Shown here: positions 25,012 to 35,100 of the stretch, piece by piece | Position numbering within the stretch: the stretch's first letter is position 1 | How the letters are laid out: each line of letters begins with the position of its first letter | Assembly (NCBI GenBank): GCA_002331485.1 | Contig: DCYS01000010.1 | Coordinates: 1 to 64,000, forward strand | Direction: 5' to 3' | Source: Flavobacteriales bacterium UBA2104 | GTDB taxonomy: Bacteria; Bacteroidota; Bacteroidia; Flavobacteriales_D; Crocinitomicaceae | Length of the DNA: 64,000 nt | Made by a program: the position numbers and the translations under genes | The notes under the pieces: model-generated | The model's database searches: none | What the model was told of the DNA's origin: nothing | The model's input: only the letters and a program-made list of their open reading frames with translations

Positions 25012-25041
25012 CAAATATACAGTAATTAATTTGATTTTCAA
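25012..25041 (-). promoter_or_regulatory. consensus promoter of the rimP-nusA-infB operon
   Basis: On the minus strand TTG (25039-25041), a 19-base spacer and TATATTTG (25012-25019). Both elements match the consensus. Initiation is expected near 25005, giving a leader of about 55 nt that contains the hairpin at 24962-24982. Confidence 0.7.
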
Positions 25042-25083
25042 TAGTAATATTACAGATCTTTTATTCATTAAGATTTCTGTTTG

Positions 25084-26235
25084 TTAATTCTTAACCACAT
25101 TAAATCCAACACTCATACCGATCATTCCAGAGTTCTTCATGCTCGAGTAAAAAATATTAACTGGAATATTCAGTCCACCAGCTTTAAATGTTCGTCCAAC
25201 AGCCATTACCCATCTTGTGTTTAATTTAAAGTAATCACCTCTCGTATCAGCGTTTTTAGTTATGTCATAGGCTGGTGGTGCAGTTTCACCTGCCTCAGGA
25301 TCATAATTGTTGAACTCAGAGTTTCTAAACTCACTTTCTGTCCAATATCGTCCTTGCTCTCCGTAAAGTCCTTCTGTATCAAAAAACCCTCTACTTTCTC
25401 TTTTGAATCCTATGCCAGGACCAAATGCAAATTCCCATCCTGCTTTTCCAAATCTTAATCCGTTCATTAAAGTTAAAGAAGGTATTGCAACACCTTGTTC
25501 TAATCCAGAAACTGTAATGAGAACCTCTCCAAGCGCTGAGAAATTTTCGGTTCCTATGTACTGTTTTTCCATTTGATATCCGATCATACTAACTCCAGGG
25601 TAAATTCCCATTCCTCCTTGTGATTCTGGACGTGTTGCAAAATCTCTCAAATCACCTGATAGAAAAGAGTATCCAACTCTAGGTCCTGAGTTATTAACCT
25701 TGTTGATGTTCTTTTTAATAATAGGCTGGTCATCGTGGACGATCCGGGCTACAACTTCTGGATGCATTTCAATATTGTGCATTTGACGTATTAATACTTG
25801 AAGCATTCGCTGGATTTTATCTTTATCGTCGATAAACTCTTTCACGTCGTTTTTAACGATCTCTCCAGAATTCACTTCAATGATCTTGATGCTAATTACT
25901 GTTTTTCCTCCAAAGCCTAATAGACTTGTAGCAACAATGTAATCAACCTCGACGGCCTTACCAAGATCTATTAAACAGTTCTTTCCGTAACAGTTGTTTG
26001 TGAATCTTTCATCTGAATCGATACCCTCTTGGATGTCAAACTCATCATAAACTTTGTACTGGTCTAGTTTGATCAGCTCGATCTGGATCAGTTTTGCAAT
26101 TATCTCCTTGGAAACGCTGATGTTATCCACATTTGGAAGTGCAACGGCAATGGTAGATTTAGAATTTTCTTCTTGAGCGAATGAGTGAATGAAACAAATT
26201 AAGCTCAGTACTATAGTAGTCATACATTTTTTCAT
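25084..26235 (-). CDS. exported protein: TolB/CsgG-like N-domain plus barrel-like C-domain
   Basis: 383 residues with a signal peptide (cleavage near FAQEEN). Residues about 25-150 have the alpha/beta pattern of TolB-N/CsgG-type domains (VALPNVDNISVSKEIIAKLIQIEL, then VDYIVATSLLGFGGKTVISIKIIEVNSGEIV), usually found in periplasmic proteins. The C-terminal 200 residues consist of amphipathic strands rich in Gly and aromatics and end in Gly-Phe-Asn, suggesting an outer-membrane barrel. Two cysteines (NNCYGKNCL) may form a disulfide. I cannot name the function. An HTH protein gene lies directly upstream on the same strand. Confidence 0.75.
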   Translation of the reverse strand: MKKCMTTIVLSLICFIHSFAQEENSKSTIAVALPNVDNISVSKEIIAKLIQIELIKLDQYKVYDEFDIQEGIDSDERFTNNCYGKNCLIDLGKAVEVDYIVATSLLGFGGKTVISIKIIEVNSGEIVKNDVKEFIDDKDKIQRMLQVLIRQMHNIEMHPEVVARIVHDDQPIIKKNINKVNNSGPRVGYSFLSGDLRDFATRPESQGGMGIYPGVSMIGYQMEKQYIGTENFSALGEVLITVSGLEQGVAIPSLTLMNGLRFGKAGWEFAFGPGIGFKRESRGFFDTEGLYGEQGRYWTESEFRNSEFNNYDPEAGETAPPAYDITKNADTRGDYFKLNTRWVMAVGRTFKAGGLNIPVNIFYSSMKNSGMIGMSVGFNVVKN

Positions 26236-26315
26236 ATCAAAAGTTTTAAAGTTTAGATCAAATGTAATGCTGACTAGTTCTGAATAGAAATTGAATATTA
26301 CAACCAGAAGAAAGG

Positions 26316-26338
26316 TATTTGCGTTTTTCGCAAATATA
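26316..26338 (-). promoter_or_regulatory. perfect dyad over the -7 element of the TolB-like gene
   Basis: TATTTGCG (26316-26323), TTTTT, CGCAAATA (26329-26336) is a perfect 8-bp dyad. On the minus strand the same bases include TATATTTG (26331-26338), which matches TAnnTTTG, so the dyad covers the -7 element and the likely start point of the gene at 25084-26235. No T-run follows, which argues against a terminator of the HTH gene. Confidence 0.5.
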
Positions 26339-26360
26339 TAAAGGTTGATGTTCAGCCGAA

Positions 26361-27371
26361 TTATAACAATAAGTCCGCTTCAATTTTACTTTTGAACTGA
26401 TCTATGGTTCTATCCAATTTGTGAAAAAAGGAATTTCGATCTTTTTCATTCGTTTGACTGATGATACTAGAGTTTGAAAGTTGACGATCAAGTATGGACT
26501 TACTTTCATTTACGTAAGTAGGGTCCGAAGTATGTAAAAAGTTAAGATGATTGTGAACGACGTAAATACCTTTCTCTTCTTTTGCTTCGTAGTAGTAAGT
26601 GTTATCAGCATTAACAGTATCATTCAAGTAGAGGTTGAATTCGTTTCCTTGCGCTGGTGCTTGCTGTCTATATATGAATTTTTTGCCTATTTCAGCTTGT
26701 TTTTTGATATGATAAGCCATCATTTTAATCTCATCCATCAATTGTAATGGGTACTCAGGATCTTTGAAAAGGTGAGCGCTAGAATAATATTGGATCTGAC
26801 GCATGAATCCCTTTAAGAATTCTGGATCATAACATTCGGTTGTAGGGATCTTTACATATCTCTGAAGAATTTCATACCCAACACTGTAGGCATGATCAGT
26901 TAGCTTTTCTTCCTCAAATAATACGTTTTGGTATTCCTCGATCTGCAAGTGAGATTTAGCCCAGTAGAATAATCTAAAACGAGTAAGGTGTGGGAAATTA
27001 AGTAATTGAAAGAGTGCAATGTTGTCGACAGTCAGTGTGATATGTGGGTTGGTAGCTTCACTTAATCTTCTTAGTGCATCCACTAATCCATCCAGGTAAC
27101 TGTCAAAACTAAAGTCATAATTGTATAGCGGACTGTACTCAAAAAGCACGTTGTTTTCTTTTAAACTCGCGAGATCATCAAAAGAAATACTGAAATAATT
27201 ACAGATCTTTTGAACTTCATCTATCGTAAGCGGAGTTTCACCTCTGTTTCTTCTGTATGCAGCGTCAATACTTATGCTGAGGAGCTCAGATAAAACAGAT
27301 CCGATATTATCAGTTTTGCTAATCTTACTTTTAACAATGTTCAGCAGTTTAGCTTGAATATTATTATTCAT
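26361..27371 (-). CDS. HTH-domain protein of unknown function
   Basis: 336 residues. The first 65 residues form a Cro/XRE-like helix-turn-helix (VLSELLSISIDAAYRRNRGE, then LTIDEVQKICNYFSIS). The remaining 270 residues are a helical domain without recognisable motif and may bind a ligand or partner; Phe and Tyr are frequent (SPLYNYDFSFDSYLDGL). There is no membrane segment. It lies 42 bases after rnc and could be read from that operon or from its own promoter. A perfect dyad sits between it and the next gene, so local control is plausible but unproved. Confidence 0.8.
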   Translation of the reverse strand: MNNNIQAKLLNIVKSKISKTDNIGSVLSELLSISIDAAYRRNRGETPLTIDEVQKICNYFSISFDDLASLKENNVLFEYSPLYNYDFSFDSYLDGLVDALRRLSEATNPHITLTVDNIALFQLLNFPHLTRFRLFYWAKSHLQIEEYQNVLFEEEKLTDHAYSVGYEILQRYVKIPTTECYDPEFLKGFMRQIQYYSSAHLFKDPEYPLQLMDEIKMMAYHIKKQAEIGKKFIYRQQAPAQGNEFNLYLNDTVNADNTYYYEAKEEKGIYVVHNHLNFLHTSDPTYVNESKSILDRQLSNSSIISQTNEKDRNSFFHKLDRTIDQFKSKIEADLLL

Positions 27372-27412
27372 ATACCAAAAATAAAAGAAAAATCGGTCTT
27401 TGATCAGGCTCT

Positions 27413-28135
27413 CTAAATTTCACCCATTAAGTTCAGGGTTTCTTTTGAGGCCATTTGCTCAGCGGCTTTTTTGGAAGATCCTGTACCTTTTCCGTAAGTT
27501 GTGTTGTTTATAGAAACCTCAACTTCGTAAGTCCATTTGCCCTCATTCAGCTCTTCTCGAAGAGTTCTAAAGTCAATTTTAAGATGGTTTTTCTGTGACC
27601 AGATGTAAAGTTTACTTTTGAAATCGATTTCTTTTTCCAAAAGGCTTGATAGGTCGACATGCATTCTAAACACGTTGTGGTGGATACATTTTTTTACTGC
27701 TGAGTATCCTCCATCTAAATAGATCGCTCCAATGATCGCTTCGAATGCGTTTCCTTCTAATGTAGCGAGCCTAATACTTCTTCCTTTTTGATAAATGATG
27801 TGATTAGCAATGCCCATCGAGTTTCCAATCGCTGCAAGGGACTTACGACTTACAACTTTTGCCTTGATCTTTGTTAAATATCCTTCGTCTTCATCAGGAA
27901 ACTTATGATAAAGGTAATCAGCGATTACGGCGTCTAAAATCGTATCTCCTAAAAATTCAAGTCGCTCGTTTGACTCAAGTTTTTTGGAAGTATTCGAAAT
28001 GGATTTATGTGTTAGGGCGATCTTAAAAAGGAGAAGATTCTTTGGACGATAGCCGAATTCCTGAATTAAAAAACGAATTAGGGCAAGGTCCTTTTCACTC
28101 TTTGGCTGAGAACGAAATGAAAACCACCGCTTCAA
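27413..28135 (-). CDS. rnc: ribonuclease III
   Basis: A 240-residue double-strand-specific endoribonuclease. The catalytic signature is NERLEFLGDTILDAVIADYL, with the second acidic cluster in GNAFEAIIGAIYLDGGY. A C-terminal dsRNA-binding domain ends with GTGSSKKAAEQMASKETL. No ATG is available; the TTG at 28135, 6 bases after the fabF stop and in the same frame, is the only sensible start. It belongs to the conserved acpP-fabF-rnc cluster. Confidence 0.95.
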   Translation of the reverse strand: MKRWFSFRSQPKSEKDLALIRFLIQEFGYRPKNLLLFKIALTHKSISNTSKKLESNERLEFLGDTILDAVIADYLYHKFPDEDEGYLTKIKAKVVSRKSLAAIGNSMGIANHIIYQKGRSIRLATLEGNAFEAIIGAIYLDGGYSAVKKCIHHNVFRMHVDLSSLLEKEIDFKSKLYIWSQKNHLKIDFRTLREELNEGKWTYEVEVSINNTTYGKGTGSSKKAAEQMASKETLNLMGEI

Positions 28136-28141
28136 AACGAT

Positions 28142-29392
28142 TTACATTAATTTTTTGAAAATAGCCGACGTGTTATGACCACCAAAACCAAACGTGTTTG
28201 AAAGAGCAACATTCACTTTTCTTTCCTGAGCTTCATTAAACGTGAAGTTTAATTTGTTATCGATCTCTGGATCATCTGTGAAATGGTTGATGGTTGGCGG
28301 GACAATATCATTCTTTACAGAAAGGATACAAGCAATAGCTTCAATTGCTCCGGCTGCACCAAGTAAGTGTCCCGTCATTGATTTAGTTGATGAAATATTC
28401 AGATTGTATGCATGATCATTGAAGACCTGCTGAATGGCTTTCGTTTCAGCGATATCACCAAGTGGAGTGGAAGTACCATGAACGTTTACATAGTCCACCT
28501 TATCTGCACTCAATTCAGCATCTTTTAAAGCTTCGATCATTACGTTTTTCGCTCCCAAACCATCTGGATGAGGAGCAGTCATGTGGTAGGCATCACTTGA
28601 CATACCACCACCAGCTATCTCTGCGTAGATCTTTGCACCTCTTTTCTTAGCGTGCTCATATTCTTCTACGATCAATGCTCCAGCTCCTTCACCAAGAACA
28701 AATCCATCACGGTCTTTGTCAAATGGTCTTGAAGCAACAGATGGATCATCGTTACGAGTAGAAAGTGCACGTAAGCCATTAAACCCACCTACACCCATTT
28801 CGTTTACAGCGGCTTCTGAACCACCTGTAACAATGGCGTCAGCTTTACCTAAACGAATAAGATTAAAGGCATCGATAATAGCATTAGTTGAAGAGGCACA
28901 TGCCGAAACAGTTACATAGTTCGGCCCTCTCAAACCATACTTTATTGAAATGTGACCAGCAGCAATATCTGCGATCATTTTAGGAATAAAGAACGGGTTG
29001 AATTTAGGAGTACCATCTCCTTTAAAGAAGTTTTCACATTCATCCTGGAATGTTTTCAATCCTCCAATTCCAGAACCCCAGATCACTCCAATTCGATCTG
29101 GATTTGGAGATGAATCCATTAGGCTAGAATCAGCCATGGCTTCGCTTGCGGAAACCATGGCGTATTGTGAAAATTGATCTAATTTTCTAGCTTCTTTACG
29201 GTCAATATGATCTTGAACATTAAAGTCCTTGACCTCACAAGCAAATTGCGTTTTAAACTTGGATGCATCAAATTGTTGAATAGGTGCAGCGCCACTTTTA
29301 CCTGAAACTAAACCGTTCCAATACTCCTCTACAGTATTCCCTAGTGGAGTCAACGCTCCCAATCCCGTTACAACAACTCTCTTCAATTCCAT
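28142..29392 (-). CDS. fabF: 3-oxoacyl-ACP synthase II
   Basis: A 416-residue condensing enzyme of fatty-acid elongation. The catalytic triad is visible: Cys165 in TVSACASSTNA, His305 in VNVHGTSTPLGD, His342 in MTGHLLGAAGA. The C-terminal NTFGFGGHN is standard. It lies between acpP (48 bases upstream) and rnc (6 bases downstream), the usual arrangement in Bacteroidota. Confidence 0.97.
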   Translation of the reverse strand: MELKRVVVTGLGALTPLGNTVEEYWNGLVSGKSGAAPIQQFDASKFKTQFACEVKDFNVQDHIDRKEARKLDQFSQYAMVSASEAMADSSLMDSSPNPDRIGVIWGSGIGGLKTFQDECENFFKGDGTPKFNPFFIPKMIADIAAGHISIKYGLRGPNYVTVSACASSTNAIIDAFNLIRLGKADAIVTGGSEAAVNEMGVGGFNGLRALSTRNDDPSVASRPFDKDRDGFVLGEGAGALIVEEYEHAKKRGAKIYAEIAGGGMSSDAYHMTAPHPDGLGAKNVMIEALKDAELSADKVDYVNVHGTSTPLGDIAETKAIQQVFNDHAYNLNISSTKSMTGHLLGAAGAIEAIACILSVKNDIVPPTINHFTDDPEIDNKLNFTFNEAQERKVNVALSNTFGFGGHNTSAIFKKLM

Positions 29393-29440
29393 GAAAATAA
29401 TGCTCGTTAAAAATGCAATTTACTGATTTAGAAATCTCGC

Positions 29441-29677
29441 TTACTTAGCGTTTTCTTCAATGTACTCAACTGCTTGACCAACAGTTTGGATGTTCTCAGC
29501 TTGATCATCTGGAATAGCAATGTTGAATTCCTTTTCAAATTCCATGATCAATTCAACTGTATCTAGTGAGTCAGCTCCTAGATCATTTGTGAATGAAGCT
29601 TCTGTAGTTACCTCAGCTTCTTCTACACCCAACTTATCAATAATAATTGATACAACTCTTGACTTAATATCAGACAT
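29441..29677 (-). CDS. acpP: acyl carrier protein
   Basis: A 78-residue acidic four-helix carrier. The phosphopantetheine attachment Ser is residue 37 in LGADSLDTVEL. It carries growing acyl chains for FabF and other enzymes of fatty-acid synthesis. It is the first gene of acpP-fabF-rnc, with a good promoter directly upstream. Confidence 0.97.
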   Translation of the reverse strand: MSDIKSRVVSIIIDKLGVEEAEVTTEASFTNDLGADSLDTVELIMEFEKEFNIAIPDDQAENIQTVGQAVEYIEENAK

Positions 29678-29709
29678 TTTAATTCTTTTTAAAGGGTTAA
29701 TTCAGCCTG

Positions 29710-29739
29710 CAAAGAAATAATTTATGTTTTGAATATCAA
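29710..29739 (-). promoter_or_regulatory. acpP-fabF-rnc promoter
   Basis: On the minus strand TTG (29737-29739), a 19-base spacer and TTTCTTTG (29710-29717), one mismatch to TAnnTTTG. The leader would be about 28 nt. Confidence 0.55.
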
Positions 29740-29922
29740 AATTTCTACACAAAATAATATCCACAGTGCTATCCGCGTGCATTACAAGGTCATAGCGCTA
29801 TATACAAATACCGAATCAACCTAAATTCCCTGCAATATACGAATTTCTTTTTTTCGTATTTGCTAAATCGATTCATGTCCACGCTATTTTAGTGACGCTA
29901 TTACATTCCGATATAAAACCTC

Positions 29923-29930
29923 TACCTTTG
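29923..29930 (+). promoter_or_regulatory. -7 element of engB
   Basis: TACCTTTG matches TAnnTTTG exactly, 23 bases before the ATG. The -33 region has TTA rather than TTG at a plausible distance. Confidence 0.5.
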
Positions 29931-29953
29931 CGGAAATATTTGATAACGGCAAC

Positions 29954-30568
29954 ATGAAGATTAAGTCAGCGAAATTCATCATTAGTAACACTGAAATTGA
30001 AAAATGCCCAGCTCCGGATCGGCCAGAGTATGCTTTTATCGGTCGCTCAAATGTTGGGAAGTCATCATTGATCAATATGCTTGTTAATAATAAAAAGTTG
30101 GCTAAAACTTCAGGTAGACCAGGAAAAACACAATTGATCAATCATTTTGAGATCAATGAGTCCTGGTACCTAGTCGATCTCCCAGGTTATGGTTATGCGA
30201 AGTCTTCTAAGATGAATCGATATAAGTGGTCTAAGTTCATAGAGGAGTATCTAAGGAAGAGAGAAAACTTGATGAATACATTCGTTTTGGTAGATAGTCG
30301 TCATGAACCGCAAAAGAATGATATTGAATTCATGAATTGGTGTGGTCACAACGAGATTCCTTTTTCAATTGTGTTCACGAAGATCGACAAACTCTCTAGT
30401 TCTAAACTTCAAAAGAACATGTTTAATTACAGAAAGGAACTACTGAAGTTCTGGGCAGAGTTACCACCGGTATTTACAACATCCAGTGAATCTGCATTCG
30501 GTCGAGAAAAGCTACTGAACTATATTGAGGAGATCAATTCAATGTACGAGAACGCTAAGTCAGATTAG
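29954..30568 (+). CDS. engB: ribosome biogenesis GTPase EngB (YihA/YsxC)
   Basis: A 204-residue TrmE-Era-EngA-YihA-type GTPase needed for large-subunit assembly. G1 is GRSNVGKSSL at residues 30-39, G3 is DLPGYGYA, and G4 is TKIDK; the KTSGRPGKTQLINHF switch I stretch is characteristic. Length is normal. It is monocistronic and converges with the SUFU-like gene, overlapping it by 4 bases. Confidence 0.96.
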   Translation: MKIKSAKFIISNTEIEKCPAPDRPEYAFIGRSNVGKSSLINMLVNNKKLAKTSGRPGKTQLINHFEINESWYLVDLPGYGYAKSSKMNRYKWSKFIEEYLRKRENLMNTFVLVDSRHEPQKNDIEFMNWCGHNEIPFSIVFTKIDKLSSSKLQKNMFNYRKELLKFWAELPPVFTTSSESAFGREKLLNYIEEINSMYENAKSD

Positions 30569-31185
30569 CGTCTGAATTTCCAACGGCTTGTATAAATTGA
30601 GGTTCGAAAATCATCTAAAACCTCATTTCCATTTCTACCTCTAAATTTCCTGATGAACTTGAAGTGACCTTTGCTTTGCTTACGTTCAAACTCTTGCTCA
30701 AATATCGGTATGATCCCCAGAAAATATACTGTCTTACCATCAATTTCAATTGGTTGAAGAACGTCCTCAACTGCAATCGGGTCAGCCATCAAAAGATGAT
30801 TTTGTTTCATTGATGAAGATAGAGGTTTAGCTGGGTTACCATTCGAAAAAGTGTGCCCGGGTCCATACCAAGTCTGTTTCTCGATCAGATGGTTTGCCAA
30901 CTTTTTAATTTTCTTTATTGGCCAATTCATCTTTTCATTATCAACATCCTCAATGTTCCAGTAACTCGGAAGCGCAAAATAGATCTCTACGTGTCCGCGT
31001 TCTGCAAATTTTTCTGGTACGGGCATAGTATAGCTCGAGAGACCATCTGTCATTAATAGTTTGATTGGAACTTTGGTTTCTATATCTATTAATAGAAGGT
31101 CAATATTATCCCCAGTTTCATCTGGTAAACTAGTTATTCGATGATTGCCGATCCTTTTCCCTAATGCTTCCGCAACTGATGTCAT
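30565..31185 (-). CDS. suppressor-of-fused (SUFU) domain protein
   Basis: 206 residues. The stretch HVEIYFALPSYW, followed by NWPIKKIKKLANHLIEKQTWYGPGHTFSNGNP, is the core of the bacterial SUFU-like family, which is named after an animal Hedgehog-pathway regulator. In bacteria these proteins are cytosolic, of unproved function, and often occur as immunity-like or housekeeping proteins. No toxin gene is adjacent. It lies 12 bases downstream of menB and is probably co-transcribed with it. Confidence 0.8.
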   Translation of the reverse strand: MTSVAEALGKRIGNHRITSLPDETGDNIDLLLIDIETKVPIKLLMTDGLSSYTMPVPEKFAERGHVEIYFALPSYWNIEDVDNEKMNWPIKKIKKLANHLIEKQTWYGPGHTFSNGNPAKPLSSSMKQNHLLMADPIAVEDVLQPIEIDGKTVYFLGIIPIFEQEFERKQSKGHFKFIRKFRGRNGNEVLDDFRTSIYTSRWKFRR

Positions 31186-31197
31186 ATTAATGAATCT

Positions 31198-32040
31198 TTA
31201 TGGAATCCACTTGATATCTTTGAAGTTCGGTTTACGCTTTTCCAAAAACGCATTTCTTCCTTCCTTTGCTTCATCTGTCATGTATGCCAGTCGAGTAGCC
31301 TCTCCTGCAAAGACCTGTTGACCGACCATACCATCATCTGTTAGATTAAATGCGAATTTCAACATTTTTATTGAGGTCGGAGACTTTTCTAGTATTTCCT
31401 GAGCCCACTCGTATGCTGTTTCTTCAAGATCATCATGAGGAATAGATGCGTTTGCCATTCCCATTTCTACAGCGTCATCGGCCGAATAATTTCTGCCTAA
31501 GAAAAAGATCTCTCTAGCTTTTTTCTGCCCTACCATTTTAGCAAGGTACGCTGAACCATAACCACCATCAAAACTGGTAACATCAGCGTCTGTTTGCTTG
31601 AAAATCGCATGTTCTTTACTTGCCAAGGTTAGATCACATACTACGTGTAATGAATGTCCACCACCAACAGCCCAGCCAGGCACAACAGCAATAACGACTT
31701 TAGGCATAAATCTAATTAGTCGTTGAACTTCGAGAATGTTGAGTCTTGGCATACCTTCCTCATCAACATAACCTTGGTGACCTCTTGCATTTTGATCACC
31801 ACCACTACAGAAAGAATAAATTCCATCTTTAGTAGAAGGACCTTCTGCTGAAAATAGTACTACACCTATGTTCGTGTCTTCTCGAGCATCGAGGAAAGCT
31901 TCGTAAAGCTCGGCAACCGTTTTGGGTCGAAACGCATTCCGAACATTCGGTCGATTAAATGCAATTCGAGCAACCTGCCCCGACTTTTTATATGTTATAT
32001 CCTGATATTCTTTAACTACTTTCCAATTTGCAGATGCCAT
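31198..32040 (-). CDS. menB: 1,4-dihydroxy-2-naphthoyl-CoA synthase
   Basis: A 280-residue crotonase-fold enzyme that closes the naphthalene ring in menaquinone synthesis. It has the MenB-specific SFCSGGDQNARG, the oxyanion-hole and acid region VPGWAVGGGHSLHVVCDLT and TSFDGGYGSAYLA. The length is typical. No other men gene is in the window. The SUFU-like gene follows closely. Confidence 0.96.
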   Translation of the reverse strand: MASANWKVVKEYQDITYKKSGQVARIAFNRPNVRNAFRPKTVAELYEAFLDAREDTNIGVVLFSAEGPSTKDGIYSFCSGGDQNARGHQGYVDEEGMPRLNILEVQRLIRFMPKVVIAVVPGWAVGGGHSLHVVCDLTLASKEHAIFKQTDADVTSFDGGYGSAYLAKMVGQKKAREIFFLGRNYSADDAVEMGMANASIPHDDLEETAYEWAQEILEKSPTSIKMLKFAFNLTDDGMVGQQVFAGEATRLAYMTDEAKEGRNAFLEKRKPNFKDIKWIP

Positions 32041-32078
32041 AGTCTAAAAATTTTGCCGTGAAGGTAATGATTTTTGCT

Positions 32079-32093
32079 ACTTAACAGTTAAGT
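32079..32093. repeat. palindrome ACTTAAC-A-GTTAAGT upstream of menB
   Basis: A perfect 7-bp dyad with a one-base centre, 38 bases upstream of the menB ATG, in the gap after the helicase gene. It could be an operator. AT-rich composition lowers its weight. Confidence 0.3.
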
Positions 32094-32129
32094 GTGGTAT
32101 TGGTTTACATTCTAAAAAGTTGTTCAACT

Positions 32130-35100
32130 TCATTCTGTATCCTCTAACTGAATAGAAACTTTCCATCCTCTGGATGTTAGTACATCGAAGTAATTGGTCA
32201 GGGAAAGAGCATTTTCGAAAATCTTCTGAGGAGAACTAATTACTAGATGATTTTTTTCTTTTAGTGAAATACCTTTCGGGAATTTATGAACGGATTCTTT
32301 TTGTTCTTCCTCAAGAAATAACATTAGTTTTCGCAGGTGCTCCACGCCTTCATTATCAGAAATGTTAAAATCCTCAGATTTTACGGATCGAATAAACGTG
32401 ATTTTATCTTTTGCCCTTGACATTAGAACGTTTAGCCTTCTGTGACCCTGTTCCTGATTTAGTGGACCGAATCTCATATTAAACTTACCATCTTCATCTT
32501 TAGCATAACCTAATGAGATGATCAGATGGTCACATTGATCACCTTGAACATTTTCGAGCGACTGAACAAATCCGGGATAATCTTCGTCCATCAACAAATC
32601 CACAGTTTGTGGAGGGAGTTGATTTAAGATTGTGGTTAATTGTTTTTGACTAAAAGCTACGATTCCAATGCTACCATTTTCATTTTTGAGCAACTTCTGA
32701 ATCTCTTTGGCTGAAACCTTTGCTTCTTCCTGATTTACGCGATCAATGAATTTTCCTTCGGTATTGATGAGGTGAATAGGATAATTTTCAGATGGTTTTG
32801 GGAAAGTAGTTAGCTTGTCCTCATAAAAATACTTGTTACTAAAGGCTATTAATCGTTCATGGGAAGATCTGTAGTGATTCGTCAACATTTGGTTTCTCCA
32901 ATAGAAGCTTGATTGATGAAGTAGATCATGAGTGGATGTATTTTTTGATTGAAAATAAAAGCTTGGTGCCATCTGTTCACTGTCTCCAGCAACAATTATT
33001 CGCTTCCCTCTCTGCACCCCTCCCAGTGCATGAGGCAATGGTATTTGACTAGCCTCATCAAAAATGACCAGATCAAAAGAGTGATCTATTGGAAGACTGC
33101 GGGCAACGGTGTATGGACTACAAAGGAAGATAGGATGAAGTAAATGTATCCAATGTTTCGCCTCGCTTTCAAGAAGGTCATAGATCGATGGGAAGACTCT
33201 TTTTTTTGCGAATGCCTTGACTAGAATTGACTTACCTTTCCTGAGTTCTTTTTTAAATCGCTTTTGCTCCTCATTTAATTTTCTTGCTGGTATACCTAGC
33301 AATGATGAATAGTCTTCAAAGTTTTGTTGTATACTATCAAGAATGAATACTCCAAAATGTTGATGTTCAGCTTTTTTAAGCTCGATTATGTTGTTTAGCT
33401 TAGCTAGAAGCGCAGCATTATCCATTTTTGCGAGCTCTGGAAATCTCCCGCTAAATTGATTCCAATGACTGTAAAGGATTGTGTCTTCTGCTTTTTTAAT
33501 GCTACTCGTAAGCCTCCAAACCTTTTTTGTTTTGTCACTTATCGATTTGATCGAATCTAGGTTAGCTGCTATTTTACCTAAACGAGAGATCAATTTCTGA
33601 ATGATCGGTTTGATAGATTTATTTGGTTCGATAAGTATGTTTTCTACGATCAAACTATTGACTGAACTCAACTGATCTGCAAGTTTCTTATATTCCTGAA
33701 GTTGTTCACCTGTGCATTTTGTCAATTCCTGAATGATGTTATTATCGACCTGTTTTGATCTTCTAATAACATAATTGATATGTTCAAGTTCTCCCATATC
33801 ATCTGATAAACCAAGCTTTCTAATTGCTTGTTTTGTTTTTATCAGCTCATCCTCTTTCTTTTTAAGATCGATCAAGTTTTGAAGTGTAGATCGAGCATCT
33901 TTCAGGTCTAGATCAGTATATTTCAAAAGTTTCTTTCGCTGAAATCGACTCCTTAAGCCAAATTTACTGCTACTTGCGAGAACACTGATGTATTCCTGGA
34001 GTTCAGATAGACTAAAATTCCTTTTCCAATGTTTTTTTTCGTCCTCCAGAGCTGTACATTCTTCAGTCAGCTTTATCAGGTTATTGAAGTGCTTTACAAA
34101 TTTCTTTTGTATTGAACTATTTGGTTTGAATATCTCTGGAGAAATTAATAGATCGTCATAGAAAAATAGTGATGCAATTCCTGACTTCTTCATCATTTCA
34201 TCTATCGACTTTCTTGAAATTTCTGGTATTGAAATTTCTTCGATCAGTGATCGTATCTTGATCAATTTTTTTTCTAAATGGGCAATATCAGATTCAAAAA
34301 CAGAGGATTTTAAATACGTCCATTCATCACTGAGATCTTCTATTTCTAATTTTTTCAACTGTTCCTTATCTGATTTCCAAGTAGGGATATCAGGAACATC
34401 GGCGAAAAAATCAACGCTTTTAAAGTTTGAATTACGACTCATGGACTTGAATTCTGAATAGTTCACGCCTCCAATAAGTTCTGGTTGACGAAGTCGTTCG
34501 AGCGTTAGGTCTAAACCATCTAGTGCAAACTTTGAAGGCGTTGAGAATTGTCTTTGAACTTTTTGACGATTTTCCAGAAGGTTCCAGGTTTGTTCTAGAG
34601 ACCGAATAAAGTCCCTGGCATTTAATTCGTGATGATGAAGTAAACAAAAGTGATGTAAGTCAAAACTTTTCAGTTTATCATAAATAACCTGGAGAGCAAC
34701 TTTCTTTTCAGCCACTAGAAGAGTACTGTTGTTATTTGCAACCGCTTTGCCGATCAGATTGGTGATCACTTGCGATTTACCTGTACCAGGTGGTCCTTGA
34801 ACAACCAGGTTTTCAAGTCGCGCTTTGTCGTAAACAGCTTGTTGGTCTGAATCGCTATTGAAAAGTTCCCCCTCATTAAGATCTAGTTCACTTTGATCTT
34901 GCCCTTCATCGCCCAACAGTTGCATGGTTCCATGTGAAAGCTTATTCAGTTTTTCAATACGTTCTAATTCTTTTACCAGAATAAATCGATGAGGATGCAC
35001 GTTTGCGATCCACTGACCAATTGAAATTTCGATTTCGAAACGATTAGAAGAGCACCAATCTTGAAATTGCTCAGTGTCTTCAAATTCCTCAGTTAAATTG

